From positions 30,939,154 through 31,003,153 of the forward strand of contig OY744608.1 in the NCBI GenBank assembly GCA_963556255.1: a stretch of DNA of 64,000 nt. The letters run 5' to 3'. The notes below the pieces were generated by a model. That model had not been told where the DNA came from, searched no databases, and saw only the letters and a list, made by a program, of their open reading frames with translations. The DNA comes from Allolobophora icterica (taxonomy: Eukaryota; Annelida; Clitellata; Crassiclitellata; Lumbricidae). This document shows positions 1 to 11,984 of this stretch, piece by piece; position 1 is the stretch's first letter; the number at the start of each line of letters is the position of its first letter. Both the position numbers and the translations under genes were made by a program.

Positions 1-803
1 AACCTCAAGACCAAGACCGAGACCAAGACCCAAAAAATCACATTCAGCCCAAGACTTTATCCGTGAAAAAATTTGTCAAGTCGGACAACTCGCTTTTTTA
101 ATGAAAACGTGAGTCTTTTATTTTATTCAGGCAAATTAACTTTAAATGCAGACTGCAGAGAATTCCGTAATTCGTATTTACAAAGTCCTTCGTGCAAAAT
201 CTTATTCCAAATGCCTTTTGTATTTTATAAAAACCAATTTGCTCAGAATTTTTTGACCAGACGAGCCTTGTTGGGTCTCATAAAAATTCCGCCATGTGGA
301 AAAATACGTTCTACAGGTGCTGAAGTCGCTGGCACACACAGTAGCTTTTCAAACACTGGATGTAAATGTACAATTTGTGAGCCTTTTTGAAATCCTCCCA
401 TGGTTTGTCAGACCGTCTGGCTTCAGAAATAAGTCTCGGCAGGGCTTCCAGACGCGGCATAACTTAGTTGCTGCTGCCGATGGGTTTTCCTGACCAAAAA
501 GACTTGCATCCGTTCGTAGGTATTGGTCGTAGGCTATGATGCAACTATAGGCTCGATAATTTTTTTAATTCTAGAGTTTTGTTAAATGACTGTTCATATT
601 GACAGCCGGTCTTGGTCTTGGTCTTGCGAAACAAGACCAAGACTTTGAACCTCAAGACCAAGACCAAGACCAAGACTTTGAACCTCAAGACCAAGACCAA
701 GACTTTTGGTCTCAAGACCAAGACTAAGACCAAGACCAAGACTTTTAAAAACGAACTCGAGTGCACTCGAGACCAAGACCTTAGTCTCGAGACAACAAGT
801 CTG
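1..803 (+). mobile_element. hexamer-array hAT-type element, left end outside window
   Basis: The stretch aligns along its length with the complete element at 25066-25935. It shares a GACCAA/GACCGA array at 1-30, the unique core around 70-480, a second hexamer array at 610-780, and the right terminus GACAACAAGTCTG ending at 803. The left terminus lies before base 1, so the TSD cannot be tested. The core differs from the 25-kb copy by small indels, including absence of a GGCCTA insertion near 366. No intact transposase is encoded, so this is a non-autonomous copy. Family assignment rests on the better-preserved copies at 25066 and 50137. Confidence 0.75.
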
Positions 804-1765
804 CAGAATAGGTGGATCAGAGTGAGAATTTGGTAAAGGTCGGACTATATAGTTTGCTTGGAAAGCCTGAACATTGATAGGCCTAGGTAATGTATATAGC
901 TTCACGTACAGCTACAGTGTATTTCCGTTTCCGGCAGCTATTTTCGATCACTGAAGGCCGGCATTTTAATACTATTTTACCAGACAATACATGTAGCCTA
1001 TACACTAGTATACAGCAACAAATCTCTTGGACATTGGAAGAAATAGGACAATGCGTGCCATGGACAATGAACGCCTGTATAATAGCTGCGCGTCTTCTGT
1101 ATTATACAAGCGTCTGTGCATGGACTGTAAATCACTTACTTTGCGAATCAAACGACAATACTGGTGACGTATCTTTATAGAGACGTCATGTTGCGATTTT
1201 TGTTCCGATGACGTCATCTTGGACCGATTGTTTCGTGCCTTAGAAACGGCTCAATCGAGCTTCATTTGGAAAATCGACTTGGAAGTGATCAGACGTAGAC
1301 CTAATGGCATGACATTTCGAAGAGAAAATTATCGATATTCATCAATCAGAAGAAATATCAAAATGAAATTCGGCGAAAGAGCTGTACCGTTTGAAGACAC
1401 AAATCGACTAGTAGGCCTAATCGAAAGATCAACAAGAAAAGTAACTTTGAAAATTTTGATCAGAAAAAAGAAATTCGAAATTCTTCGAAAAACAGACACA
1501 GATCGACCAATAATCGTTTTTTCGAACAGAAACTCGTCGAAACTCATCGATCACAAAGAACTTGAAAGAAGCGCAGTTTCGAAGTTAGGCCTAAACGTAA
1601 GAATTGTTCAACTTGAAGACGGAAATCGATCAGTAGGCCTAGGCTATACGCCCTAAATGACCGATCGGCCGAAAAATCTCGAATAGACAATCACTGTTCA
1701 ACAGAGTCAAAATTAAATCTAAGAAATATCTCTCGAGAACACATTGAGCAATATACATACATAGC
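804..1765. other. unassigned; unusually open frame at 1219-1656
   Basis: No gene is recognised here. The stretch at 1219-1656 (+) stays open for 145 codons and is rich in TCGA/GATC words. It contains a diverged internal repetition: GAAGAC-x-AAATCGA followed by TAGGCCTA occurs near 1396 and again near 1612. The translated frame is Arg/Lys/Ile rich with no domain I know, so I do not call it a gene. Confidence 0.3.
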
Positions 1766-1767
1766 CT

Positions 1768-1990
<223 letters not shown>

Positions 1991-2113
1991 TGTTTGCGCG
2001 AGTATGTGGTGTTGAGTGTGTGTGTTCCTGCATACCTGATAGATCGCTAGGTCAATGTAGATGAAGAGGTCTAATCTAAACTGGAAACTGTTTTCTGGTG
2101 CAGTTATCCTAAG

Positions 2114-2342
2114 CAGGGGCGGCGATCCCGGGAGTCCAGGGAACAAGACCCCGACGTTTAACAGTATAGGATTATCCCCTCGACTTTTGAAGAAACACCA
2201 AAAAAAGTTCAACAAATCTCGCACGAAAAAATTTTTTCACCTCTTTTTTGACCAGATCACCTCTTTTTGGACTTTTTTGACCAGATCAGTTCAAAAGTGT
2301 CCAGTCCCCCCCCCCACCTGTCAAACAAGATCGTCTCCGCTG
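2114..2342. mobile_element. hAT-like MITE, GGCGGCGATC terminal family (copy 1)
   Basis: The left end CAGGGGCGGCGATC and the degenerate right end GATCGTCTCCGCTG form TIRs. The flanks ATCCTAAG (2106-2113) and ATCCTAAA (2343-2350) form a 7/8 TSD. The interior, with gaccagatca and ACCTGTCAAACAAGATC motifs, matches copies at 22220 and 26437. There is no coding capacity. Confidence 0.8.
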
Positions 2343-2814
2343 ATCCTAAAACTTCAGGCGACGGTCGCTCAATTCTAAGCAATAGCACATTGCAGATACG
2401 TAATCTACTAAAGTGGAGACCCTCTCAGCCTGATCTTCCCACTAACTATACTGGCTGTACTGGTTAGATTTGACCCCCCCATCCTATCGATTGACAGTCT
2501 GGCACACTATATCCACCAGACTGTTGCGCACTCTACTCATATGATAAGCTTATGATTACTGTGCTGTCTTGATAGGTTCTTGGTGGCAACGATTCAACGG
2601 AGATGAGCTGCGAAATCGCAGATCTGCAGCCACGTACGGTGCCTCCCTCTGCATACCTTTCTTCTTCTCTTTCCCTCTTGTTTGTGTTTGTATGGTTGGT
2701 CGTAGCCAGGTATACCTTCTGGCGTCGCGTTAAACCCCGAAAGCCAAGAAGTAGATTCTGTGCTTTAGACAGTGTAACTATACAGACGACAGGCCTACAT
2801 CTATATCGACGTGT

Positions 2815-3600
2815 TATTCATTCATTCATTCTGGAAATTAATTTTATATAGCGTTTCTTCAAGAGACCTACTCAGAGGCGCTCCCAGCCCAGCCACGGCT
2901 AAACAGATAGGTCTTGAGTTGTCGTAAGAAAACAGGTGAATTATTCCGGGGGAAGCAGCGTAAGGATATCGGAAGACCATTCCAGGTAGACGGGCCAACA
3001 ACCGAGAAGGCTCGGCGTTGCCTGACTGCGGAGCGGGTCCGAGGGACCAACAGCTCCTCATTAGTCGCAGAGCGCAAAGCTCTGCGAGAAGCTAAGTCAG
3101 AAATCGGGCAACAGAGTTCAGACAGGTAGGATGGGGCGCTACCGGAGAGACACCGCCAAACTATAGTGCTGGTATCCTGTAGGAGATGCGCTCAGAGGCA
3201 GGAAGCCAATGTAAGACGTCACGCATATAGGCAGAGCTGGGCATATTTTGGAATGCGACCAATAAGTCTAGCAGCAGAACGAAGGACCCGGTGAAGTCGC
3301 CCCATTAGGCCCTTGGAGTGACCAACAAGGACCGAGCAACAGTGGTCAACTCTACCAGTGACAAATGCATGAACTAAGATCACTGCAGCATCATGGGAGA
3401 GGACCTCAGTAGGCCTACAACACGCAACTGCCGGAGCTGATAATAACAGTTCCGAGTGACCAAGTTAACATGCTGAGTGAGACTAAGCTCTCGATCCAGC
3501 GTAACATCTAGGTCACGAACAGTAAGGGAGAAAGTTAAATGGGGAAAGGTTTCAGTCAATAGGTGTAGGTCAACCCCCGCCAGCTGTCTACGAAATCTGT
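2815..3600 (-). mobile_element. L2/CR1-like LINE, degraded 3' portion
   Basis: Reading the minus strand gives the C-terminal half of a LINE reverse transcriptase. In order there are a VRDLDVTLDRELSLTQHV motif (the region after the catalytic palm), an ARLIGRIPKYAQLCLYMRD stretch, an RRAFSVVGPSTWNGLP motif near 2990, and an AT-rich 3' end with a GAATGAAT tail at 2817-2832. Several frame breaks and stops interrupt it. The palm with the YADD motif is absent, so the copy is 5'-truncated and inactive. It is related to the fragments at 52835, 53094 and 62590. Confidence 0.8.
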
Positions 3601-4217
3601 TAGCAGATCTTATATTGTTTTATTACCTCAATGCATGACCTGGTAATTCACTACAAGTAGAAATCAAACTGAGAGTTTAAACTGCAAGTAGCTTTTTATG
3701 GCGTGGGTCGGTGTTCATCTTCCACGTCGTTTGGAATGTATCATCGTAAACTCAAAATTTCTAAAGCGCTATTCCAAAGCTAAACGCAAAACACAATTGC
3801 TTATTAACGATCGCTGCTCCTGAATAAGTTTAATTAGGCGTAAGTGAATAAGTTGCAGTATCATATGCAGTAACATTTATTTCTTTTTCTACTGCGTAAC
3901 TGTATTGTGTAATATTCATTTTTTCAAATAATAATGTATTATTCAAAAAAATCACAGCAAATCAAAATTCAAACACCGTCCAACGTAACCACGTGTGACT
4001 ATCTAGGCCTACTCACTCAAATCTATACCTGCGCATGACCTTTTGATCCCGACCACGAACCGAACCTGATCTTACCTACCGAGTTTGTTTTGACTGAGCG
4101 CTTGTGAATATGAGCTTGTTCCCACGACTTAGCAATCTGTTGAGCATTGTAAAAATCTCGATTAGGCGTAGGCTACTTTGTGAACCGAAGCAGTTCCACC
4201 AACACTGATGCCATCTG
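3601..4217. other. no recognisable feature
   Basis: AT-rich intergenic sequence. I see no gene, TIR pair or tandem repeat in it. Confidence 0.5.
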
Positions 4218-4274
4218 GTGAACGACGAAGCAGACTATAATATAATTATATATATAGTCTACTTCGTCGTTCAC
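4218..4274. repeat. near-perfect 22-bp inverted repeat (hairpin)
   Basis: The arm GTGAACGACGAAGCAGACTA.. (4218-4239) pairs with 4253-4274 at 21 of 22 positions around a 13-bp AT-only loop. It lies at the edge of the TA-rich tract at 4275-4531. Confidence 0.85.
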
Positions 4275-4441
4275 GGATATATATAATATATATAGAGAGA
4301 GAGTCTACTATATATATATTATATATATGAGTATAAAATTATGTACATATATGAGTATTTATATATATATATATATATATATATTATGTATATATATTAG
4401 TCTCACGGTTGCCAGAGAGACCACAGAGAGGAGACAGCATA

Positions 4442-4534
<93 letters not shown>

Positions 4535-4535
4535 T
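4275..4535. repeat. (TA)n microsatellite tracts
   Basis: TA runs at about 4353-4383 and 4444-4531 are separated by unique sequence. The phrase GTTGCCAGAGAGACCACAGAGAGGAGACAGCATACG occurs near 4407 and again, nearly identically, near 4690, so the microsatellite sits inside a short direct duplication. Confidence 0.9.
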
Positions 4536-4724
4536 AATCGAAGAACATGCGGTTTCACAGTCTAATCGTAAACTCCAGTTGCTAAAGCGCTACCTTAAAG
4601 CTAAGCGCAAAGTATCAGCTTATTCACGAGCACTGCGTCGTACCAGAGTGGTTTTCCGGAGATCGATGTCCATTGGAAGTCCGAGTCCGGTTGCCAGGGA
4701 GACCACAGAGAGGAGACAGCATAC

Positions 4725-5174
4725 GTGACTTTTGCTTCTGTCTCTGGGTTTACCGTTTTTGATGGTGGGTCCTCCCTCCATTTCCTTCTACCCCTCACTT
4801 ATTCCATCCCTCCCCTTAGCTAGGTGAGTTTTAGCAGATTTTCGGAGAAAGAAAAGTTTCATTGTCAAGGGTTACGAGGTTAGAAAAAGCATTGCAAATC
4901 GGTGACGTTCGGACGTTCCAGCGTCATTATTTATTTAATATTTTAAATAATAAATAAATTATTTATTTACGTACGGGTTGTGATTGTGAGATCATGCAAT
5001 GTTGGGTATTTTTGTTGTAGTTGTAGTTATCAATTTGTGAGATTAATTATTACTAGCTGCTTAGGTGTAAAAATTTAGAATTAATGGTCCGATTTCTTCT
5101 GGGTGCGACGCACCCACTGAACTTTCTCTCTGGATCATTCGCACCCAGTGCTCACAAAGAGTCGGCGCCTTTGG
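4725..5174. mobile_element. MITE of the CATAGGCGCCGACT family (decayed left end)
   Basis: It aligns over about 400 bp with the better-bounded copy at 12389-12843. Shared landmarks are GGTGAGTTTTAGC, TTGTCAAGGGTT, TCGGACGTTCCAG and the GACGCACCCACTGAACTTTC block. The right end AGTCGGCGCCTTTGG resembles the family terminus AGTCGGCGCCTATG. The left terminus is not recognisable. Confidence 0.7.
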
Positions 5175-6006
5175 GAGGCAGAGCAGCTGTTACGGCGGGT
5201 TTCGTTGAGGACGAGAAAGCTTAAGGCAGCGGAGATGGAATAAGGACAGGAACTCTTGAAGGGGTGAGACTCAGTTTGGAGTGAGTGAAAAGCCTGTGGG
5301 GTGATGAGTAGAGGAGCCTGAGGCAGATGACGGTGAGTGAGTGGTGGTATTGGTATAGGAACCGAAAATATGCGGAATTCAGAGGGAAGTTAGTTCCAGA
5401 GTTGAGGTGCAGTGTGGTATATAGATCGGTCTATAAGGCTAGAGCTATACGTTTTCAGTGGATTTACAACTGCTTGGCAAATGCAGGCGACGGATTGTGC
5501 GCGCTTTCGTCGCGAATGTGGCTCACGATATTTTTATATTAATTAAGGCTTTAATTATTATTCGCAGCGATCCGTGGTTCTGCATAGTATACACTATACA
5601 ATGTAGTATAAGCGACGCAATGCTTAGCATTAAGTTAACTGCAACCCGATATCTGAGTAGAATTACATGCAGGGGCTTGATGGAGGGAGGCGTGGTTGCT
5701 GCAGCAACAGCGGTGGCTATGGTCTCTCCAAGGTGCCCCCGCAAACATAAATAGCGTCTCTAACTGTCTCAACGTGCATCAGAAGCCAGCGATACTTAGG
5801 CCTCCAGCTGAGTCGTTAGTAGACGTAAAAAAGCAGATGTTCCGTTAAATGCTGCTGCTGTATCTGCGGTTGCTGCTACTGCTGCTGCTGTAGTAGTAGG
5901 CCCTAGTAGTAGAGATGTTGCATTGATGGAGCAGCAGTAGAAAGTTGAATGTAGAGTCTAGCAATACATCAGCCGATCCAAAAGACATGGACACCTACAT
6001 AGATAC

Positions 6007-6010
<4 letters not shown>

Positions 6011-6038
<28 letters not shown>

Positions 6039-6040
6039 GG
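6011..6040. repeat. (GACA)n microsatellite
   Basis: About seven GACA units, continuing as imperfect GAGACA repeats to 6060. Confidence 0.9.
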
Positions 6041-7345
6041 CAGAGAGAGACAGAGACATACAGACAGATGATGTCTAAAAGCAGCAGTTTGTCTATAGAC
6101 AGACAAGTTGCAGTTGCTTCCACGCTGAAGTAGAGTACGTAGGCCTATCTGAGACTGACCATCCATTGCACATATGAACCAAAATTAATAAGCTTTACGC
6201 ATATCACGTTCGGGTATAGGACTATGAATGGTCCATTGCTTGCGTTTCTAGTGTCAGGAAATAAACGATAAAAAAGACAAACATCTCAAACTAAACGCGC
6301 GATCAATAGGTATGACTATGATTAGTCATATATCGTGTGTCGATATAATTAATTTACCGTTTTTGATCTTCGTCTTGCCATATGATATTCCATCAGCTAA
6401 TGATACGCTTCACTTATATTTAGGTCTAACCAACACACGCACATACACACACACTCGTAAGATAATTATTATGTATGGCTGTAGTTGGAATGGAGCTTTA
6501 TATAATTGTTCAGTGTACGCGGACTCTTCAGAAGTATAGCAATGCGAGCCTTGCGGGCAACAGTCCCGAAACATGCAGCCTCCTGAGGGATGATGCACAC
6601 TTAGTTTCCAACTCATCTTCTCTTGGTCTTCGGGCTGCAACCATTGCTGCTGCTGCTGAAATAGCAGATGATGGAATTATCATGTATATTGCGAGGATGT
6701 TACATTGCTTCGATCGCTGCCAGTGTAGGCTGTCTTTCACACAAACGGACATTGTGAAAGGCATGTATCTTGAGGTTCATGTAGGCCTACGTCACGCGTG
6801 CGCCTTAGACAAGACGCCTTGTTATAGCCTAGACGCTTTGGTATCCCTGCCCATACACATTCGGTTGGACCAAAATGAGCCCTGTGCGAGTCCATCTGAG
6901 AACATGTGTTTCACACAGGCATCCTGGCTGGGGTCATTCTCATCCACTCGTCATATGGAATGACCTGACCCCAGGGCAAAAGGTCAACAGAGCAACAAGA
7001 ACAACGCCAAAAACAGCGGAAATTAGAGCAACAACAAACCAAACAACAACAACAACAAGAATATAAGTAAGAACAACAACTAACACAACACGAGCAACAA
7101 TAAAACAAGGACAGCTCAAGAGAAAAGAAAAACTTGAAAAATGTGTCAAACTAAAATGTAAGTAATGCAAATGCAATGTAAGCGATGTAAGTTTGCCTAT
7201 ATTTTGATAAAATACCAAAAGCTTTGCAAATGAAATTCTATTTTCTTTCCTTTTTTCAAATATTATTATCTTCTTATTACTTTTGTGTTTCATATTTTTT
7301 CTATACTTGTTCACCAAGTTCGCTCTTGGTTTTTCAATAAAGAAT

Positions 7346-7348
<3 letters not shown>

Positions 7349-7402
<54 letters not shown>
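7349..7402. repeat. (AAT)n microsatellite
   Basis: About 17 AAT units directly after an AATAAAG hexamer-like signal, resembling a retroelement 3' tail. Confidence 0.9.
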
Positions 7403-7403
<1 letters not shown>

Positions 7404-8061
7404 TAATTGTATTTGTAATAAAGAAAAGTGAATATGTATACAACGAATGACGTTACTAGACAATAACTGGCTCTAGAATGTTCTGCACCGGTTGACAATA
7501 CTTGCAAAACGAAGAACTTAGAAACATTCTAATAATTTTTATTCCACATCCCAACAATTTGACGAACATAGCTGACTGAAGAATCATAAAATGACTAGAC
7601 AATAACATTCGATTAAATTAATAAATTACTATAATTTCCTACTTTAGTCTTATTAGGTAGTCCGAGATGTGTAAACAGCTTGTTTTTTGTTTCAGCCGAA
7701 TATAGTAATCGTCTTAAGGTCTGAAACCATATCTTAAGTAAAACAGACATGCAAGATATATGTATACGTCATACATAATTACTATATGACATAAATACAT
7801 AGATTATGTATAAGTATCGACGAGCCGAATGTTTACCTGTAAATCTGTTTAAAGATTATTGCAATGTAATTAATCTACTGCGTAATGGCGGCAATGGCTT
7901 GTCCTCTGCCTCAGCAGCAAGCGCAAAAGGAAGAAGAGATGGTCAATTTGATGAGGTGCTTGCGCAGAGAAAGACAGCAGAGACGCGATCGTTGTCGTCT
8001 CCTTAGAGGATGCTTGCTTCAGCATCTCGAGCAGCGGTTGATGCAGCAGCTGTTGACGCTT

Positions 8062-9303
8062 CTACTCCAAGACGATGCCGGCAATCATGTCGGCGAATTT
8101 GAGACCCTTCAGCTTGGCCTCGGCCGACGTGTCAGCGACCAGACCGAGACAGGAGCAGTTGATCTCCGATAGGACGAGGCGACGCCCTGGGTTGCTGCTT
8201 GGGATCTCTCCGGCCTTGAATGGGCCCTTCACCTCCTCCTCTATACAGTCGACTGACCACCAGTACGGCACGTCGTCCAGGTGCAGGGTCTTCTTCAGAT
8301 CGTTTGACCAGTTGACGACGGTGTCGACCATGCTCTTGTGCTCCTTCAGGTCAAGGATCGTGTAGATGGCGCCCGAGCGCAGCGTCGCCGTGAACGCTGA
8401 CTCGTCGACTGGGCGCTTGTGGACGACCTCGAGGATCTGGTGCTTGGACAAGAGGAAGCGGAACTCACCGTCCTTGATGAGAGGCAGGAACGGCATGCTG
8501 ATGGCGTCCTCTTGGCACAGCGCCAGGAACTTGGGGATGACTTCCTGGCGACCGATCTCTTCCGTCGTCTGCGTATAGGCGTCCGTCATTAGGATCTTGT
8601 CTCCCTTGTTCTCCAGCTTCCACACGCCCAGTCCAGTGGAGCCGCGCATCATCTTGAGAACGCGCGATGGTCCACCAGCCGGCAGGATGCGGTCGATCTC
8701 GCCCTGGTTCTTCTTCAGGTCATCGTAATGATGCAGCAGGACCCCGTCGACACCCATGCCGGTGTCTCGCAGCTCGTACAGGATCATCTTGCTGCCGAGA
8801 CGATCCATGTGGTCGGCTTCCGGACCCAGCAACAGGCCGTCTTTCTTGAGATCCTTGAGGATTTTGACATATTCGTCGAGCGATATCGTCGAATAGTCCA
8901 TTGGATTGACCCGGCCGAGGAAGGCCGTGTCAGGGAATCGTTCCTTCAGACTGTGGGCCGAGTCCTTGTTCGTGATGAACAGGATATCCGACTCGACTCC
9001 CTTCTTCTTGAAGGCTTCAACGAGCCATGGAGTGTCGCGACGGTACTTTCCTCCGGGCGTCTCCGAGTTCTTGTCTTTGGCAATCTCGACTTCGAGAACG
9101 AGGACGCGCTTGAACTTTCCCATGGCTGTCTCAAGTGATGACGACGACGATATCGTGCTCAGTGCCAGAAACCGACTGAAGAACGCTCGAAAGTTGGAGC
9201 CGAGACCAGCAGCAGTTTGCATCAGTGGCTGCTGCGATGGCTGGTCAAATATTGTATCACAGGCTCCTCCTACTGACCTCCCCTCTCTCCACCTCTGGCC
9301 CAC
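8062..9303 (-). CDS. intronless ATP-grasp-fold protein, possibly mitochondrial, bacterial-type family
   Basis: A single uninterrupted frame ends with TAG at 8062-8064. Three starts are possible: 9303 (413 aa), 9222 (386 aa) and 9123 (353 aa, at MGKFKRVLVLE). The conserved-looking core begins at the last. Starting at 9222 adds a Ser/Arg-rich stretch without acidic residues (MQTAAGLGSNFRAFFSRF...) that looks like a mitochondrial presequence. The core has ATP-grasp hallmarks: a GPEADHMDRLGSKMILYELRDT segment, a glycine-rich nucleotide loop in VLKMMRGSTGLGVWKLE, a DGEFRFLLSKHQILEVVHKRP segment typical of the second ATP-binding lobe, and a metal-binding LSEIN motif near the C-terminus. The nearest family I recall is the bacterial Cj0069-like ATP-grasp group; this is by eye and unconfirmed. 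The substrate is unknown. GC and codon use are markedly higher than in the flanking AT-rich DNA, and no introns are seen. Confidence 0.8.
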   Translation of the reverse strand: MGQRWREGRSVGGACDTIFDQPSQQPLMQTAAGLGSNFRAFFSRFLALSTISSSSSLETAMGKFKRVLVLEVEIAKDKNSETPGGKYRRDTPWLVEAFKKKGVESDILFITNKDSAHSLKERFPDTAFLGRVNPMDYSTISLDEYVKILKDLKKDGLLLGPEADHMDRLGSKMILYELRDTGMGVDGVLLHHYDDLKKNQGEIDRILPAGGPSRVLKMMRGSTGLGVWKLENKGDKILMTDAYTQTTEEIGRQEVIPKFLALCQEDAISMPFLPLIKDGEFRFLLSKHQILEVVHKRPVDESAFTATLRSGAIYTILDLKEHKSMVDTVVNWSNDLKKTLHLDDVPYWWSVDCIEEEVKGPFKAGEIPSSNPGRRLVLSEINCSCLGLVADTSAEAKLKGLKFADMIAGIVLE

Positions 9304-9876
9304 GGTCTGTTGGCAGTTCGAGGCCTGAGCGAGTGGCGGCGAAAGTTATGGCCCATAGCCACCCCCCCCATTGGACCAGCGGAGAGAGGGATGCCTGTCT
9401 CAGCTACCAGGGGCTAAATCTGTCCGACGGAGATAACGCTGTAAGCTGCGGAGCCAGCAGTAGGAGTAGCTGCAGCCATGCAGTTCCTCTGGAGTCAGCC
9501 TGTCTGCTACCCCGGCAGACCCAGCGGAGCGATCCAGCCAACCGACCCACCACTAACAGACGCTATCGTGGCTGTTGTAGAACTTGATGATGCACCTGCT
9601 GAAGAAGAATCACTGTACTACCTCCCATAACACACGTGTACAAAGAGGCATGCAACATGACAGGTCGGCTGTAATGGATGGCCATAGTGGAAGATTCCAG
9701 GAGATAATCATTTTTCTGATAGGTAACCTTTCTGGCAACCTTGAATCAAGCGACTCGTGTGGATCTTAATCCGACATACAACAGGTCGATGTCCCTTGTG
9801 TCCTTTACAGCTCCGACCATCCACAGTTTGAACTTTACCATTATAAGCTGCAGTTCCTAGAATGCTCGACTATTAT
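9304..9876. other. 5' flank of the ATP-grasp gene; nothing else recognised
   Basis: GC-rich up to about 9600, then mixed composition. The plus-strand open frames here are short and domain-free. The promoter of the minus-strand gene would lie here, but no TATA box or other element could be assigned. Confidence 0.35.
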
Positions 9877-9985
9877 CAGTCTTGTTGTCCTCGAGACCAA
9901 GGTCTTGGCCTGGTCGGCTATGAGACCAAGGTCTTGGTCTTGAGTGCACTCGAGTTCGTTTTTAAAAGTCTTGACAACAAGACTA
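9877..9985 (-). mobile_element. 109-bp internally deleted hexamer-family element
   Basis: It starts CAGTCTTGTTGTCCTCGAGA, the reverse complement of the right end of the element at 25066-25935. It ends AGTCTTGACAACAAGACT, the reverse complement of that element's left end. Only the termini and a few GGTCTT units remain. The flanks ACTATTAT and CAGGCTAC do not match, so the TSD is lost or my end is off by a few bases. Confidence 0.7.
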
Positions 9986-10229
9986 CAGGCTACTGCAACC
10001 TTACAGCAGTCTAAAGAATGCGACCGATTTGCAGATGAGTTAGTGAAAAAAGACAAAGATATATATGTTTGAAATCAAATGATTTGACTTTTCCCGATTT
10101 TTGCTGAACGGAGATCTCAGAAACCTTATTTCCATGTATGAAACTGAATACTGTAGTTCGTTTAAGAGTTTCTGATATACATGGCTTTAAACAAATTCTG
10201 CTGTCTCTCTGTCTGTCTGTCCGTCTGTT

Positions 10230-10416
<187 letters not shown>

Positions 10417-10644
10417 TCTTGTCTTTCAATGTAATCTTATGTGTTATATACAGCGTAATCTATATATATATATATATATTATATACAATATATATATATA
10501 TAAGTAAAAATGCTGTATCATATTCGTAGACCGAATTGCTCCAAGGATACACAGGCAGCGCAGCCGCGTCGTTTTTAAGCCAATCGCATCAATAATATTA
10601 CTGTCTTTCTTCTTCTTCTATACAGGTTCATTGCCCTGAGGCAG

Positions 10645-11075
10645 ATTCAAACGTTCATTGACGCCACTCCTCTTGGCGCTGATCTTCTTGTTTAAGCTTG
10701 CTGTATCCATCCATCATCATCCAGTTCAGAAGCAACTGTCTGGTTCTCCCTCTTGTCCTCTTCACGGCCACTCTGCCCTCAATGACGGTAAACAAGATCG
10801 AGTCTTCTGTGAGTTCTCTCAGGATAATGACCCATCCATTTGCTCTGCCGTTCTAGCTAACATTAATCGTTCTTCCCCATCTTCTCTTGTGTTGTGTGTT
10901 TTATCCAAGTATTTTCATCCTCCACGAAGTCCACATTTCGAAGGCCTACAATCGCTTGATATCCTCTTTTCTCATGGTCAACGTTTCGGATCCATATCGC
11001 ACCGCGCTCCAGACCAGAGTTTCACTCACTCGTTATTTTAAGGCTTTGTTCATTTTTCCGCGCAGCAACCCTTTA
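10645..11075 (-). mobile_element. degraded LINE reverse-transcriptase C-terminus
   Basis: Translating the minus strand in shifting frames recovers a LINE tail. A GSETLTMRKEDIKRL-like segment lies near 10960, and a VIEGRVAVKRTRGRTRQLL segment near 10760-10810, followed by QEEWRQ and a stop near 10656. This matches the C-terminal region found after the RT in RTE/Jockey-type LINEs. A short GAA-rich tail (CTTCTTCTTCT on the plus strand) follows at about 10608-10622. Multiple stops make it non-functional. Confidence 0.7.
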
Positions 11076-11984
11076 ACTCACTAACTATAGTCATTACTAA
11101 TGATTTACCTGTGGATTACGTATAGGCTAGCAAAGAAAATGAAGGATAGCAACGGCCGTATACTGGCCTACAGATATCTAAATAGCATACGTGTGGATAG
11201 GTACTACAGGTTGGAAGACGACGTAGGATAATCCTTAAAAACGTATATCTATCATAAACATGTCATTACTTTTACAAGTAGGGCTGTATACAGTGTACAT
11301 ACAATAACATATAGGCCCTACCAATGTTTTTAATATAACGGCCGTTATAATGCTCTGGTTTTCTCTCGTTATCAATAATAATAATAATTGGTCCCGTGGT
11401 TTGCTATGTCTTGTTTGCTCCATGAAACATAAACGAAACATGACGTGTAATGATTCAACAAAGGAGAGAATGTGCATTAGAATGCAAAACCTTCAAGGCA
11501 ATGCGCTGATGCAGCAAAAGAGACAACCTTATGTTAGCAAGGGTTTGAATGTCAACATATGACGAACATACAAACTGAAGTTCTACAAACTGAAGTTCTA
11601 CAAATCACTGGCGAGGTCACAGTTGGAATATTACATCCAGGAATAGAATCCATAGTTCCATACCTAAAATATGACATGAAACAACTGGATAAAAACGAGC
11701 TACCAAAAGTGGACACTATCACAGCTTTAAGAAGAAACTATAGGAAGGCTGGGTTACTAAGCAAGTTAACTTTTAATGGTCAACTTGCAGTGGTTCTAAC
11801 GCGTATCTATACCGCATGCTTTCTGAACCACTTAGGCCCTAGTAGTGAAATGTAATTATATATTATGCTAAGAGTATACGAAGGCGGAACTAGAGGAGGC
11901 CATCTCGGCCATACCCAATTTGGGTGTAAGGGTCACCCAAATTTACTCCAAAAGAGGAGAGGGGGTCATCCAAATCCATATAAA
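11076..11984. other. no recognisable feature
   Basis: Mixed sequence with one short direct duplication of AACTGAAGTTCTACAA at about 11572 and 11587. The open frame at 11559-11855 has no recognised domain. Confidence 0.4.

Larger units (their letters stand above)
5175..8061. other. no gene recognised; microsatellites and poor repeats
   Basis: It contains a CTG/CAG-rich patch (5850-5940), a (GACA)n tract (6011-6040) and an A-rich CAACAA patch (6990-7110). An AATAAAG-(AAT)n tail at 7338-7402 could be the 3' end of an unrecognised retroelement on the plus strand. Short open frames here show no domain I recognise. Confidence 0.4.

Noticed and set aside
8075..9328. Plus-strand open frames across 8.1-9.3 kb
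   Set aside because: They are shadows of the minus-strand ATP-grasp gene. Their peptides have no motifs, while the minus strand has a full set.
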